64,000 bases of DNA from Panulirus ornatus (GCF_036320965.1 NC_092261.1:9842697-9906696); one strand, 5' to 3'. Shown: positions 10,996 through 21,724, counted from the first letter of the stretch. Numbers and translations are program-made. Notes: generated by a model not told the origin, from the sequence alone.

Positions 10996-11813
10996 ACAGA
11001 ATGTAGAATAGTGCAGTGGATGATTCCTCACATATACGGGCACCACACGACCCAAGTTCGATGAAATGAAAGATGAATACAAGGCTTGAGTTACTCAAAC
11101 GCTAAGACGATATACATATAAACCCTCAAAACCCTCATTCCTCAATGGTGAAAGAAGTGCAGACGAAAGTACTACGAGGAATCAACGTTTCCTGGTCAAG
11201 AAAACATCACAAAAGAAAATATAGTTCGTACGACATGGTAATGCGAGGTGACACGTCCTCTTGCCACGTACAAACCCACATCTTACCTGCACCTCTACGA
11301 ACTCCCGCTGTTCCTCAATCAACTCTGGGTCGTAAGCATTTCTCGGAAGACCTCTCTCTCTCTCATCTGGCAGGTAATCGAGTACCAATAGTAGATTACG
11401 AACTGCTTTACAATAAGATCAGCATGATTCATAAGCTTCTCTCTCTAAAGCGGAGGGTTTCGATCCTACGACTTCCAGACGTTATCATTACAGCTATACC
11501 TGTCGTGATGTGAGGGTGTCCGAGAGTCACGAAAAAAAAAGACATAGAGATAATTCGATTCTACTAATGATCCCGGGCACAAACTTGTGATTCTGGACCC
11601 TGCTAAACTTCGCTAAATGGTTCCTTTTATTGTATTTTTCATCTGGGAGTGTCAACAGAGGCTGGGGAAACTTGTTAGCAGGCTTTCACGCACTTGAAAA
11701 TTAGTGAAGGTTCAAAATCTTTGCCAAAATATTCCGTTGGGATTTTCGGAATCCGAGATGGTACGACAGATTCTTATGTCTTTGAGCAGTCACGTCAACC
11801 TACATATTTCAGT

Positions 11814-11816
<3 letters not shown>
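10996..11816. other. unique sequence with an unrecognised 122-codon frame
   Basis: A + strand frame (11145-11513) begins MVKEVQTKVLRGINVSW and is not repeat-derived. It has no domain I know, no clear splice borders and an overlapping - strand frame. I treat it as unproven. The remainder holds no array or element. Confidence 0.3.

Positions 11817-11878
<62 letters not shown>
11817..11878. repeat. (TA)n microsatellite
   Basis: About 30 perfect TA units. Confidence 0.97.
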
Positions 11879-11879
<1 letters not shown>

Positions 11880-12040
11880 TCTATGGAGAAAGGTAACCAA
11901 GGTATTTGGACGTATTCTTCGACGTAACGCAATCAGGTTATGGCATATGACTTCCGTACCGCGGTCATACGCACACCGTCGTAACGCCGAAATATCACTG
12001 CCGATGGTCGTATGTTACAGTAACGCACCACGAGCGAAAG

Positions 12041-12073
<33 letters not shown>
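12041..12073. repeat. (CG)-(CA)n tract
   Basis: GCGCGCGCGCA followed by about 12 CA units, the mirror order of the tract at 8.24 kb. Confidence 0.93.
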
Positions 12074-12715
12074 TAGACGGCAAATGCTGTGGCTGTTGCG
12101 ATAACGAACGAGTCCATGGTTACATCTTGAGAGAACTGCTGGGGAAATGTGGTTATAATCATTCATCATAACACCCAAGGAACCTCCACACCCCCACATC
12201 CCCTCTTCTGGAGGAGGGGGGTTCCTACAGATTCCAAGGGCTGCGCTCCGCGAAAGGAGCTGGGGAAATGATGGGCTCTTTCGGCGGAGCGAGAAGGCCT
12301 GACTGATGCTTCCATCTCTGTGATCTCAGCGGCCATTATCCATCACGATTGTCACAATTAATAAAAGACTAAATTCACGGTCAGACTTTAGGCCTCGAGA
12401 TATGTAGACAGCCTAGGACGGTGTCTATTTAATAAAGTTACAACTGTACTTTTGTTAGATCAAGGTTATAGTTTCGACAGCATGTTGTATATTCTTGCTG
12501 TTGGGTTATAGGTCTTGACCGCAGTTATGGGTTCAAGGTGCTTGTGGCTGATTTTACCCTTTGTTCTTCATCAGGACGTGGACAATAAGACTTCCTCCTC
12601 GTGATCTGTGCTCTGGTTCGTCGGAATGGCTAGTTATGATGATTCTGTGTTGTGACTTAAGGTCAACTTGTAAGACTAGGATGAATAACACCGCTTTAGT
12701 ATCATCAACCCATTG
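12074..12715. other. unique sequence, no gene seen
   Basis: Contains a short imperfect inverted repeat (CTCCTCT...GGAGGAGG, 12202-12220). No other structure is supportable. Confidence 0.45.
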
Positions 12716-13060
12716 AGCACAACGGTACGACCCCTGAGCACGACGGTATGACCCATGAGCACGACGGTACGACCCTTGAGCACGGCGGTGCGACCCCTGA
12801 GCACGACGGTCCGACCCTTGAGCTCGACGGTACGACCCCTGAGTATTCGCACGACCCTTGAGCACAACGGTATGACACCTAGAGTACTGGTACGACCCTT
12901 GAGTACGACGGTACGATCCTTGAACACGACGATACGACCCTTGAGCACATCGGTACGACCCTTAAGCACGACTGTGCGACCCTTGAGCACGAAGGTAAGA
13001 CCCTTAAGCACGACGGTACAACCAATGAGCACGACGGTATGACCCTTATGCACGACCCAC
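12716..13060 (+). repeat. 21-bp minisatellite family, forward array of about 16 copies
   Basis: The unit GACGGTACGACCCTTGAGCA plus one base repeats with 21-base spacing (CGGTAC/T at 12723, 12744, 12765). Point variants and one short deletion lie near 12845. This is the largest array of a family also seen at 8.0, 19.7, 34.2 and 47.7-47.9 kb. Seven codons per unit keep frames open on both strands (VVLKGRT on the - strand). Confidence 0.95.
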
Positions 13061-13414
13061 CACCTGATATTCAAGAACTTCTCAAATAAAAAGGCGAAAA
13101 ATATAAAGCAAATTAAAGAGAAAGACAATGATAATTTGCCTTGACCTCAGACATTTTAAATATGTCAAATTTTTTTTTCAGTAACAAATGCCAATGGAGT
13201 TGTGGGTCTGTGAAAGGCCTGCAATTAGTGCAAATATTCCTGTTAATGAATTGCTAACAAGTGTCATCTGTAATCAGTCGTTGGAACAATCTCATTCACG
13301 CCTACTGAATGCATGAAAAAAAGAGAAAAAAAAAAATTGTCGCATTAATTTCTAATTTAGAACAAATTCGTCAGTTCTAGTTCCTCGTTTAATCATATAA
13401 AAATCGGCAGTTTC
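13061..13414. other. AT-rich unique sequence
   Basis: T9 and A10 runs near 13169 and 13325. No other feature. Confidence 0.45.
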
Positions 13415-13505
13415 ATTACTTTATTTACCAGTCATACCCGGAATATCAAAAATAATTACTTTATTTACCAGTCATACCCGGAATATCAAAAATAATTACT
13501 TTATT
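13415..13505. repeat. 40-bp tandem repeat, 2.3 copies
   Basis: ATTACTTTATTTACCAGTCA starts at 13415 and 13455, and its first bases start again at 13495. The two full copies appear identical, so the duplication is recent. Confidence 0.95.
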
Positions 13506-13582
13506 TCCAGCCCTTGAACTAGGTATAGGGCTTTACCGGATCTAACAATTATTTTTTTTCTTTCCCCCTTTTACTTTCCCAG

Positions 13583-13646
13583 GGAAGATGAGGTGTGCGA
13601 ACAGTTTGTGACTGCCAGCGACCTGGACCAAAGCAAGGAGGAATGA
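13583..13646 (+). CDS. candidate terminal exon fragment, acidic peptide
   Basis: A near-ideal acceptor (pyrimidine tract ending TTACTTTCCCAG at 13582) precedes a frame reading EDEVCEQFVTASDLDQSKEE then TGA at 13644-13646. The same frame resumes after a second stop (TAA, 13659-13661) as a Gln/Glu/Ala triplet repeat and then GSHENDEKFDQKTHLRED, ending only bases before a 24-26-base poly(A) run. It may be a real last exon with 3' UTR, a decayed exon or a retrocopy end. No family is recognised. Confidence 0.25.
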
Positions 13647-13659
13647 AAGTTCGTCCAAT

Positions 13660-13735
13660 AACAGCAGCAGGAGGAGGCGCAGCAGCAGGAGGAGGCGCAG
13701 CAGCAGGAGGAGGCGCAGCAGGAGGAGGAGCAGGG
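13660..13735. repeat. 18-bp (CAGCAGCAGGAGGAGGCG) repeat
   Basis: Three full 18-base units and a partial one, coding QQQEEA in the frame of the candidate exon upstream and poly-Leu/Arg on the other strand. Confidence 0.93.
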
Positions 13736-13806
13736 ATCTCATGAAAATGATGAGAAGTTTGATCAAAAGACTCACTTGCGAGAAGACTGTAAAGTTCGAG
13801 AGGGGT

Positions 13807-13832
13807 AAAAAAAAAAAAAAAAAAAAAAAAAA
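13807..13832 (+). repeat. poly(A) run
   Basis: About 26 A, then GGAAGAAAAAG. The position just after the Gln/Glu-rich frame makes a retrocopy tail conceivable. No target-site duplication was found by eye. Confidence 0.9.
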
Positions 13833-13854
13833 GGAAGAAAAAGAAAAAAAAGCC

Positions 13855-14068
13855 TTTTAAAAGAGCTTTTGTTAGATAAAGACTTATTCTTTAAATAGCC
13901 TGATAGATTATAATAGACTTATCTTTAAGGAGCTTGTTAGATTAAGACTTATTTTTCAAGAACTTGCTAGATTAAGACTTAGTTCTAAGAGCTAGTAGAT
14001 TAAACTTATCCTTAAGAACTTGTAAATTAAGTCTTACTCTTAAAGAGCTGGTGGACTAAGCTTGAGCT
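13855..14068. repeat. diverged ~35-bp minisatellite, about 6 copies
   Basis: Repeated phrases such as GAGCTTGTTAGATTAAGACT followed by TATTCTTAA recur at roughly 30-40-base spacing with many changes. It is an old array. Confidence 0.8.
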
Positions 14069-14312
14069 TCGGGAGAGAGAAAAAAAGAAAAATACTAAGG
14101 GCGCTTATTGATCTTTTCCTTCATCCTCCTCTTCCTATGACCTTTTTTTTCTTATCGTGTTATCTTCGTATGCCTCTCTAACCTCCCGGTGCTATATCTA
14201 TTTCCCCAAGTTTCTATCTCCCCCGACTGTAAGCGCCAAGCTCTATCTCACCTTGAGTTCCCGCCATCCACTTTTCACCCAAACGTTTCTCATCTGAAAA
14301 AAACTAAGACTG

Positions 14313-14314
<2 letters not shown>

Positions 14315-14370
<56 letters not shown>
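14315..14370. repeat. (CT)n microsatellite
   Basis: Twenty-eight CT units ending in CCCCGACC. Confidence 0.97.
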
Positions 14371-14372
<2 letters not shown>

Positions 14373-14827
14373 CGACCAGGTCAAAAGCTCCCAGCGGGCA
14401 TCAATCATTCATTCACTCCTCCTCCGCCAACGACCTACTCAAGATAAACAGAAAAAAAATGATTTCATCTCTTTTTTTTTTGGGGGGGGGAGCATTCCAC
14501 GTGGCCAGACGAACGTACAAAACACCTCATTACGTTATTGTAGTATCTTTTTTTTCTTTCAAATTCAGATGACTTCAAAAAAAAAAAAGGATAAAAATCC
14601 AAAGCACCCACCACCAGCGGAGCTGAGGTCAAAATAAAGAAATAAAAGATAATATTTCTCGGGGAACCGAGGCGATCAAAACCAAAACATCACCACCGTC
14701 CCTCCGACCACTGTCAAAGACGATGGTGTGGCGTGGAGAGGACCGAGAGCGTACAAGACTGACTGACTGACGTGGGTTGGCTCTGACCCGTGTTGACTCG
14801 CTTCTTCCACCAGTCTACGTAAATCAC
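14371..14827. other. unique sequence with homopolymer runs
   Basis: T11 followed by G9 at about 14470-14489 and A10 near 14580. No gene signal. Confidence 0.45.
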
Positions 14828-15124
14828 GTCTCGTGTGAGGTGGTGGAGAAGCAGATGCACGTCTCGTGTGAGGTGGTGGAGAAGCAGATGCACGTCTCGT
14901 GTGAGGTGGTGGAGAAGCAGATGCACGTCTCGTGTGAGGTGGTAGAGATACAGATGCACGTCTCGTGTGAGGTGGTGGAGAAGCAGATGCACGTCTCGTG
15001 TGAGGTGGTGGAGAAACAGATGCACGTCTCGTGTGAGGTGGTGGAGAAACAGATGCACGTCTCGTGTGAGGTGGTGGAGAAACAGATGCACGTCTCGTGT
15101 GAGGTGGTAGAGATACAGATGCAC
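14828..15124. repeat. 33-bp minisatellite, 9 perfect-length copies
   Basis: Units begin GTCTCGTGTGAGGTGGTGGA and end in CAGATGCAC, spaced exactly 33 bases. Units 4 and 9 share the variant GGTAGAGATACAG, which hints at a five-unit block duplication. The + frame reads HVSCEVVEKQM nine times, and two - strand frames also stay open (PPPHTRRASVS type). The two strands cannot both be coding. Confidence 0.97.
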
Positions 15125-15351
15125 TCATAATGGGCGCTGCCTGGGCTCGAAACCCTGCAAACCGTAACACCGCAGAAGCGAAATACCGCCTTGGACGAGG
15201 GAGGCTTTATCCATCGTCAGTGGCCGGGAAAGATTTACAATGTCTTCCAGGATCTTCTCGTCTCAATGGGAGTCCGCCTTACCCTGCTACTGGTTGGAGT
15301 GCAGTTCTCAAACTGTGAGAGGCCCTTACAAAGGCCCCAGGATGCAAAAAT

Positions 15352-15386
<35 letters not shown>

Positions 15387-15390
15387 AAAC

Positions 15391-15440
<50 letters not shown>

Positions 15441-15447
15441 TAATAAT
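15125..15447 (+). repeat. possible retroposon 3' end with (ATG)n and (AAT)n
   Basis: Unique sequence ends in an imperfect hairpin (GGCCCTT ACA AAGGCCCC at 15321-15338), then GGATGCAAAAAT, about 12 ATG units (15351-15386) and about 18 AAT units (15391-15447). A hairpin followed by a microsatellite is typical of some LINE and SINE 3' ends. The element is not identified, and there is no second copy in the window. Confidence 0.45.
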
Positions 15448-16075
15448 TGTAATAATTATTGGTCGTAACTGGTCGCAATTGGTCCTGCTCTCGCCTTACG
15501 ATGAAACCTAAGACCAAATCCAGACATCATGTTGTTAGACCTTGCCATCAGCACACGGCGTCATGTACGTCCATAACGTCTGTCTCTCAATCCATTGGAG
15601 CGTTCGCGTCTCTTGTAGGATCAAACAACAGCTGAGCCCACATGAATCTGCCGTGTCCCACTCTGGGAGAGAAACACTGCAGTGACACACATAACACAAA
15701 CCCTTTTACGCTGTTCGTGAACTTATGGAGGACATGTACGAATATTTGAATAAACTTCATTCATTTTTTTTTCTACACTGAGTAATTGTTCTCGTAAATT
15801 TTAGTTATTAGTTATCCTGTAAGGATGTGTTTCATGTATCCACTACGACACACACCTGACTGTAGTCTTTTACTGAATTGTATGTGGAATGTGGATGTGT
15901 TTGTGTACACATATACACACATATGAATACCTGGCTATCCTTCTATCAGTCTATCTAGTGATCAACTTACTCATTTATGTCAATCAATCTATTTACGTAT
16001 CTATCTATCTATATACGTCTCTGAATATGTATGACTGGGGAATAGTTTTCCCTTGTGCCATGTCGTTCACGTTTG
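15448..16075. other. unique sequence, no feature
   Basis: Ends in CTAT-rich sequence near 15995-16012. Nothing else is supportable. Confidence 0.45.
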
Positions 16076-16184
<109 letters not shown>

Positions 16185-16332
16185 AATGCAAAATACGAAA
16201 TGATTTATAGTTATAGCAAATACACGGTCGTTAATTAATCGTCATATATACAGTATAATAATTCAGATTCATCTCCATTAATGGAGGGAAATGAACATAC
16301 GACCATTTATCGCCGTCACTCAAGCGTCCCCT

Positions 16333-16498
16333 GCGCTAAACGGCCAACTGAAGTGGTCGGGTTAAATGGCCAACGGAAGTGTCGGGTTAAATGGCCAGCC
16401 GAAGTGGTCGGGTTAAATGGCCAACGGAAGTGTTGGGTTAAATGGCCAACGGAAGCGTGGGGTTAAATGGCCAACGGAAGTGTCGGGTTAAATGGCCT
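16333..16498. repeat. 25-26-bp minisatellite, 6-7 copies
   Basis: GGGTTAAATGGCCAACGGAA repeats at 16359, 16384, 16410, 16435, 16460 and 16485. The first copy (CGCTAAACGGCCAACTG) is the most diverged. Confidence 0.95.
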
Positions 16499-16636
16499 CC
16501 AGGTGTCGGGGGATGAAAAACTAAAAGCATTAAAACCATTACGGAAGACACGACCGTTTAATGTCTCGTGGAGACTCAACACTCCTCCCTCTCCCACCCC
16601 CACAATCTTCCCGGTTTTTTTTTGTCTATCCGTTTT

Positions 16637-16639
<3 letters not shown>

Positions 16640-16683
<44 letters not shown>

Positions 16684-16840
16684 TTTCCCTCAGCCACTGC
16701 ACCACGTCCTTCCTCCTGCCTGCCGTCCCTCCCTCCCTCCGCTGGTTCTCCTCCACTCCCCCGTACACACACACACACACACACTTCCTCCTCCTCCAAG
16801 CAACGCCCTTCCCCTTTATACTCTTCCCCCCCCCCCCCCC

Positions 16841-16911
<71 letters not shown>

Positions 16912-16996
16912 GTCACTTCCCTCAACACTCCTCCTTCCCTCTCATCGTGATAATTAGCCTTTATCCATCACGAACCCCTCCCTCCCACTTACTCAC

Positions 16997-17056
<60 letters not shown>
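16640..17056. repeat. pyrimidine-rich cluster of (CT)n, (CA)n and poly(C)
   Basis: Contains (CT)20 at 16640-16681, (CA)10 at 16765-16784, a run of 16 C at 16827-16842, (CT)24-(CA)11 at 16843-16911 and (CT)28 at 16999-17056. All purines are confined to spacers. A 236-codon + strand Ser/Leu/Pro frame across it is compositional. Confidence 0.93.
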
Positions 17057-17060
<4 letters not shown>

Positions 17061-17270
17061 TCTCCATCACGGCTGAGGGAACCCTCGCTTGCCCTCCTCC
17101 CTCCTCGTCCAGCGTTCTCGAGCCACTCGCCCCCACCCCCTACCATTTTGCACCAACACTCTTCATCAGTTGTATGATGTTTGTTCCTGACACGACCCGC
17201 TACTTGCCGCTACTCCCCACCTCTGCTACTGCTCCCCTGCCTGTGTGGCGGCGCTGGTCTGGGGGAGAAG

Positions 17271-17330
17271 ATGGTGATGGTGATGGTGATGGTGGTGATG
17301 GTGTGGTGGTGTAGTGGTGGTGGTAGTGGC
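17271..17330. repeat. (GATGGT)n degenerate repeat
   Basis: ATGGTG hexamers decay into GTGGTGGTAGTGG over 60 bases. Confidence 0.88.
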
Positions 17331-17389
17331 GTTGTTTCATGGTAACTGGAGGTCTAAGGATACTATATCCACATACAGTCCATAAACCG

Positions 17390-17390
<1 letters not shown>

Positions 17391-17432
<42 letters not shown>

Positions 17433-17472
17433 GAGTGTGCACAGCACCTTCCTGCATGGTACAAATACGTTA

Positions 17473-17538
<66 letters not shown>
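17391..17538. repeat. two (CA)n arrays
   Basis: CA arrays at 17391-17429 (about 19 units) and 17476-17538 (about 31 units), separated by 46 unique bases. Confidence 0.95.
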
Positions 17539-17543
<5 letters not shown>

Positions 17544-17585
17544 GGCCTCACACGTGAAATAAAAATATATATCCTTCCCTTTACA

Positions 17586-17762
17586 GAACAAATGGGTAAT
17601 TAGGCACTTCCAAACAGGTAATTCCCCCAACATACAAACAAGTAAACACACGACAGATACATAGACAAGAACAAATGGGCGATTGGGCACTTATAAAATA
17701 CGTAATTCCCCCCATCCCCCCCACATACAAACAAGTAAACACGGACAGATACAGAGACATGA
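17586..17762. repeat. 83-bp tandem duplication
   Basis: GAACAAATGGG starts at 17586 and 17669. Both copies run on through ACATACAAACAAGTAAACAC and GACAGATACA. The second copy carries a longer C run (CCCCCCATCCCCCCC) and diverges at its end. Confidence 0.92.
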
Positions 17763-17783
17763 CACATGCGCAAGAGTGTAGAT

Positions 17784-17798
17784 ACACACACCCACACA

Positions 17799-17853
<55 letters not shown>
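17784..17853. repeat. (CA)n microsatellite, interrupted at its 5' end
   Basis: CACACCCACAC and CATACAC interruptions precede about 21 pure CA units. Confidence 0.93.
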
Positions 17854-17855
<2 letters not shown>

Positions 17856-18154
17856 CCGCACAGAGCACCCTCCATTAAACGGGTATTCCCAATCATAGCA
17901 GAGGGTGAGGTAAGTGTGTTTCTCCACGGTCAGGAAGGGTCGCTAATTAGCTCGGCTACTGTAATTCTTGACACGCCAATGGAGGGACTTTTAGACGGGA
18001 TTACCAGAGCTCAGGCATTACCAAAATCCCGATCAAATCCTGACGAAAATCCTCCGGGGATTTAATGAAAATCCTGCTAATGGGTGGTACTTATTGGCAC
18101 CAATCCTGTCGACGAGATGGAGAGAGAGAGAGACACACACACACGTAGGAGGGA

Positions 18155-18290
18155 GGAGATGCAGAGAGAAGGGTGAGCGGAGGGAGTGCAGGGAGAAGGG
18201 TGAGTGGAGGGAGTGCAGGGAGAAGGGTGAGTGGAGGGAGTGCAGGGAGAGGGGTGAGTGGAGGGAAAGGAGGGAGAGTGTGGTGAGTGG
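18155..18290. repeat. 27-bp purine minisatellite, about 4 copies
   Basis: GGGAGTGCAGGGAGAAGGGT begins at 18182, 18209 and 18236, with diverged copies at each side. A Glu/Arg/Gly frame on + is compositional. Confidence 0.92.
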
Positions 18291-18354
18291 AGGAGGTGGA
18301 GCGAGTGTGGTCAGTGGAGAACGTGCGCTGGGCTGGTGGCGAACACAGGGATGG

Positions 18355-18560
18355 GTGAAGGGAGAATATGTAACTGCAGGGAAGGAGGGTGAAGGACGAG
18401 TATGTAACTGCAGGGAGGGAGGGAGGGTGAAGGACGAGTATGTAACTGCAGGGAGGGAGGGAGGGAGGGTGAAGGACGAGTATGTAACTGCAGGGAGGGA
18501 GGGAGGGAGGGTGAAGGACGAGTATGTAACTGCAGGGAGGGAGGGAGGGGGTGAAGGGAG
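18355..18560. repeat. minisatellite with stepwise-growing units (34, 38, 42, 42 bp)
   Basis: TATGTAACTGCAGGGA anchors lie at 18367, 18401, 18439, 18481 and 18523. The spacing grows by exactly 4 because each successive unit carries an extra GGGA before the constant GTGAAGGACGAG. It is a microsatellite expanding inside a minisatellite. Confidence 0.95.
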
Positions 18561-18745
18561 AGTAGGGCTCAAAAAAGAGTAACTCATTTACAAGTATCCT
18601 GGACTAACTTGCCCCCACCCTCCCCCATAACCTCATTGAGAGAACTTCTGAGGTTAACAAGTTCAGTAAATACTCTAACCTCAGTTTATGGCTCCATGAA
18701 TCCTGAGGGATCATTCTGACTTCGTTAAGCCTTGTCTGGCCTTTG

Positions 18746-18747
<2 letters not shown>

Positions 18748-18815
<68 letters not shown>
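18748..18815. repeat. (GA)n microsatellite
   Basis: About 33 GA units ending in GGTGGGGTGGGG. Confidence 0.97.
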
Positions 18816-18821
<6 letters not shown>

Positions 18822-19704
18822 TGGGGTGTGGAGTGTAACTTTGAAGGCAAGTTTAAAAGTTGGGTTTGACTGAAGAATAAAAGAAGATTCCAATCTAGAT
18901 CTACATAGGGTCTCAGACGAGTCAAAGACTATATACATCAGTAGAAAAAAAAAATCGGTGAAAGAAAAAGCCTTTTCTTTAAGCTTAAAAGGAAAAAAAA
19001 ACGAAAAAAAAAACCCGTTCTTTTAGGGAAGCAATACTTGATATTCTCATCTAGATGCAAATGACCTCATAATTAATGTGAAGTACCCCAACACCTCCGC
19101 CATAGGCTGTGTGAGAGCTTTATACAACGCGTCTCGGTAGACGAGTTCTTCGATATACCATATGCCACACACACACAACAATGCACGATATACTACGACA
19201 GTATACTGCCCATGATTGTTCAGTTGGGGATATATTTACCAAAGTGGAGGGTATTACTCACGATCTCTTCCCCAAGACTGCGCTGCTCCCCAGTAGCAGG
19301 GACATGCGTACTCCTCTGGGATGTTTTTGTTTTTCTTTTATTAAGACTATACTCCCAGTGACACAACCTTATCAAAGTTGCTACTTCTATGTATGATGCA
19401 GAATATCACACACACACACACACAAAAGGAATGACTTCATAAATTCAGCGCTAGGAGACACGAGAATCCCGAGCGCTAGGTAGATGCTGGGTCATGTAGA
19501 CGCCCGACTGTACCGATCCCGCCTCTCCATGATCCCAAGGTGACATGACCCTTAGGCAAGTGTCCGTCGGTACTTTATACATAACCAGTACTTGCATCTA
19601 GTCTCTCTCACTCGGTCACTAGTACTCTTTAGGTAAGGTAATACACGAAAGCGCTCTGGATTCTTTACCTTTTCCTCACAGTATATCCACATACATATAC
19701 ACAC
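18816..19704. other. unique sequence, no gene seen
   Basis: Short (CA)n at 19167-19177 and 19409-19424, and A-rich runs near 18944 and 18995. No element or exon could be supported. Confidence 0.45.
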
Positions 19705-19800
19705 ACCGACGTGCTCAGGGCTCGTTCAGCCACGCTCAGTGATCGTACTACCGCGCTCAAGGGATCGTACCACTACGTTCAGGCGTTCGTGCGAACGCGT
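19705..19800 (-). repeat. 21-bp minisatellite family, reverse orientation
   Basis: Read on the - strand, the segment contains GGTACGATCCCTTGAGCGCG and GTAGTACGATCACTGAGCG, matching the family core. There are about four diverged units. No palindromic centre was found beside it. Confidence 0.65.
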
Positions 19801-19824
19801 CCAAAAATCACACCGTGCTGCCCT

Positions 19825-19827
<3 letters not shown>

Positions 19828-19912
<85 letters not shown>
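19828..19912. repeat. (GA)n microsatellite
   Basis: About 42 perfect units. Confidence 0.97.
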
Positions 19913-19916
<4 letters not shown>

Positions 19917-20186
19917 CTGCAAGCACGGCAACGGCAAATAGGAAAAAAAAAATATATAACAGGACTTTGGACCCAAACAGTACAACAGCGGCAATGAAAC
20001 CGGCCATAATGTACCTGATACAACAGAGGATACACTTTGGCTGGGAAAACCCCACACTCGAGCTACATTCTGCAGTGTTGTTAGGGAACTACCCATTACG
20101 TGGTTGCAATGGCTCCTTAGCCGTCTGGTTTTTACTACGTATGTGAACTGAAAGATGTCTCCACAAGGCTATTCGATGCATCTGTG

Positions 20187-20212
20187 TATCTATCTATCTA
20201 TCTATCTATCTA
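20187..20212. repeat. (TATC)n tetranucleotide repeat
   Basis: Six to seven TATC units end exactly where the LINE-like homology begins. Confidence 0.92.
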
Positions 20213-20722
20213 AGGGAGGGTGGATGTGTTGGAAATGAGATATTTGACAATATGTGGTGTGAGGTGGCTTAATCGAGTAAGTAAATAAAAGAGTGAGGGA
20301 GATGTGTGGTAATAAGAACAGTGTGGTTGAGAGAGCTGAAGAGGGTGTGCTGAAATGATTTGGACGTATGGAGGGAATGAATGAGGAAAGGCTGACGAAG
20401 AACACATATGTATATGTCAGAACCGGAGGGGACAAGGAGAACGGGGCAGACTAATTGGTGATGGAAGTATGGAGTGAAAAAGATTTTGTGTTCTCGGGGG
20501 CCTGAACATGCAAGAGGGTGAAAGGCGTACACGGGACAGACTGAACTGGGGCGATGTGGTATATACAGGGGGCAGTGTGCAAGTCAGTAGAATGAACCAA
20601 GGCATCTGAAGCAGCTTGGAAAGGGGGCTGTGGCATTGGATGCACGGCACATGACAGCTTAAGAACAGACGTGAGTAAATAAGGCCTTTCTTTCGTTTGT
20701 TCCTGACGCTACCTCGTCGCTG
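20213..20722 (+). mobile_element. 5'-truncated LINE, C-terminal coding end and 3' UTR
   Basis: On + the sequence runs from GGATGTGTTGGAAATGAGAT through a decayed frame to GLNMQEGERRTRDRLNWGD (from 20499), then the coding end GTGGTATATACAGG. It finishes in a diverged form of the family 3' UTR (GGCCTTTCTTTCGTTTGTTC at 20683-20702, then GACGCTACCTCGTCGC). The reverse complement of 26.7-26.95 kb shows the same order (GGTGTGCTGAAATGG, then GCGGTGTGGTATATAGG), so two copies exist here. Frame disruptions make it non-functional. Confidence 0.75.
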
Positions 20723-20797
20723 GACTCCACCTTCAAGTATCAACACACCACGAGTGGTGAGATCGCAGCTGCGGAAGGGCCTATAACACCTACGGCA

Positions 20798-20824
20798 GGA
20801 GGAGGAGGAGGAGGAGGAGGAGGG
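20798..20824. repeat. (GGA)n repeat
   Basis: Nine GGA units. Confidence 0.93.
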
Positions 20825-21168
20825 TAGAGCGTTCGGCGAGGTTCATTCCACCCCGTAAAGGCGCCCAAAGGGGCGCACATTACCCAGCTCCCGCTCAGGA
20901 GCTTTGTAGCACAGGTCTGTGATTATTTCATTACATTTCAACGTCGAAATTATCGAAATTATCAAGGGGGGGTCATCAGTGACCATATAAAGAGAGGAGA
21001 AGGCTCTTAGGACCTTGACCTAAGCTTGTTCACGGTCAAGGGTAATTAAGATGATTACTTCGTTAAGGTAATTATCCCGAGTGGTAGAGTCAGTGTATTC
21101 AGCCAGTGTCATTTCAAGTTAAGGTCAATAGCTGGATACATCACAGAATTAAATCACAGCAGAGTCTT

Positions 21169-21170
<2 letters not shown>
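20825..21170. other. unique sequence, no feature
   Basis: No array or recognisable coding sequence. GTCGAAATTATCGAAATTATC near 20943 is a short 11-base direct repeat. Confidence 0.45.

Positions 21171-21248
<78 letters not shown>
21171..21248. repeat. (GA)n microsatellite
   Basis: Thirty-nine perfect units. Confidence 0.97.
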
Positions 21249-21252
<4 letters not shown>

Positions 21253-21339
21253 CGTGGCGGACCAGTGAAGCCTAGTTATAAAACTACGTTAAGCAAATCC
21301 AGCTTTGTGTAGTAAAGGGGACCATCTGCCTAAAATTTG

Positions 21340-21539
21340 ATACTATATATATATTCAAGCACACACACACACACACACACACACACAGCCCGGAGTAAAG
21401 GAGGGGCAGCTGTAACATCTGTATTTGGATGAAACTTTCATGAACAGAGCAGCACCTGTAACTCCTGTACGAGGACACGCAGGGGGAAAACAACGAAGAG
21501 GAAGACAAAAATAATCCACGGAAACTAACACAGTGGAAA

Positions 21540-21574
<35 letters not shown>
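21340..21574. repeat. TA stretch and two (CA)n arrays
   Basis: ATATATATAT at 21344-21353, (CA)14 at 21360-21387 and (CA)17 at 21541-21574, separated by about 150 bases of unique sequence. Confidence 0.93.
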
Positions 21575-21577
<3 letters not shown>

Positions 21578-21724
21578 ACATAACAAACGAGCCCCCCAGA
21601 AGAGTTCAAAGCTATTGCAGTTGGACGCTGTGCAGAATGCAAAAGACACAGTGTGTATGATCTACCATCGCGAGAAACTTGGTAACATAAAGGGACGAAA
21701 ACACTGGGCGTGAGTTACTGTCTC

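Noticed and set aside
11145..11513. 122-codon frame as a gene
   Set aside because: No recognised family, overlapping - strand frame, no promoter, poly(A) or splice signal that I could defend.
16467..17177. 236-codon + strand frame
   Set aside because: It is Ser/Leu/Pro/His only, from stacked CT, CA and C runs. No domain or varied composition.
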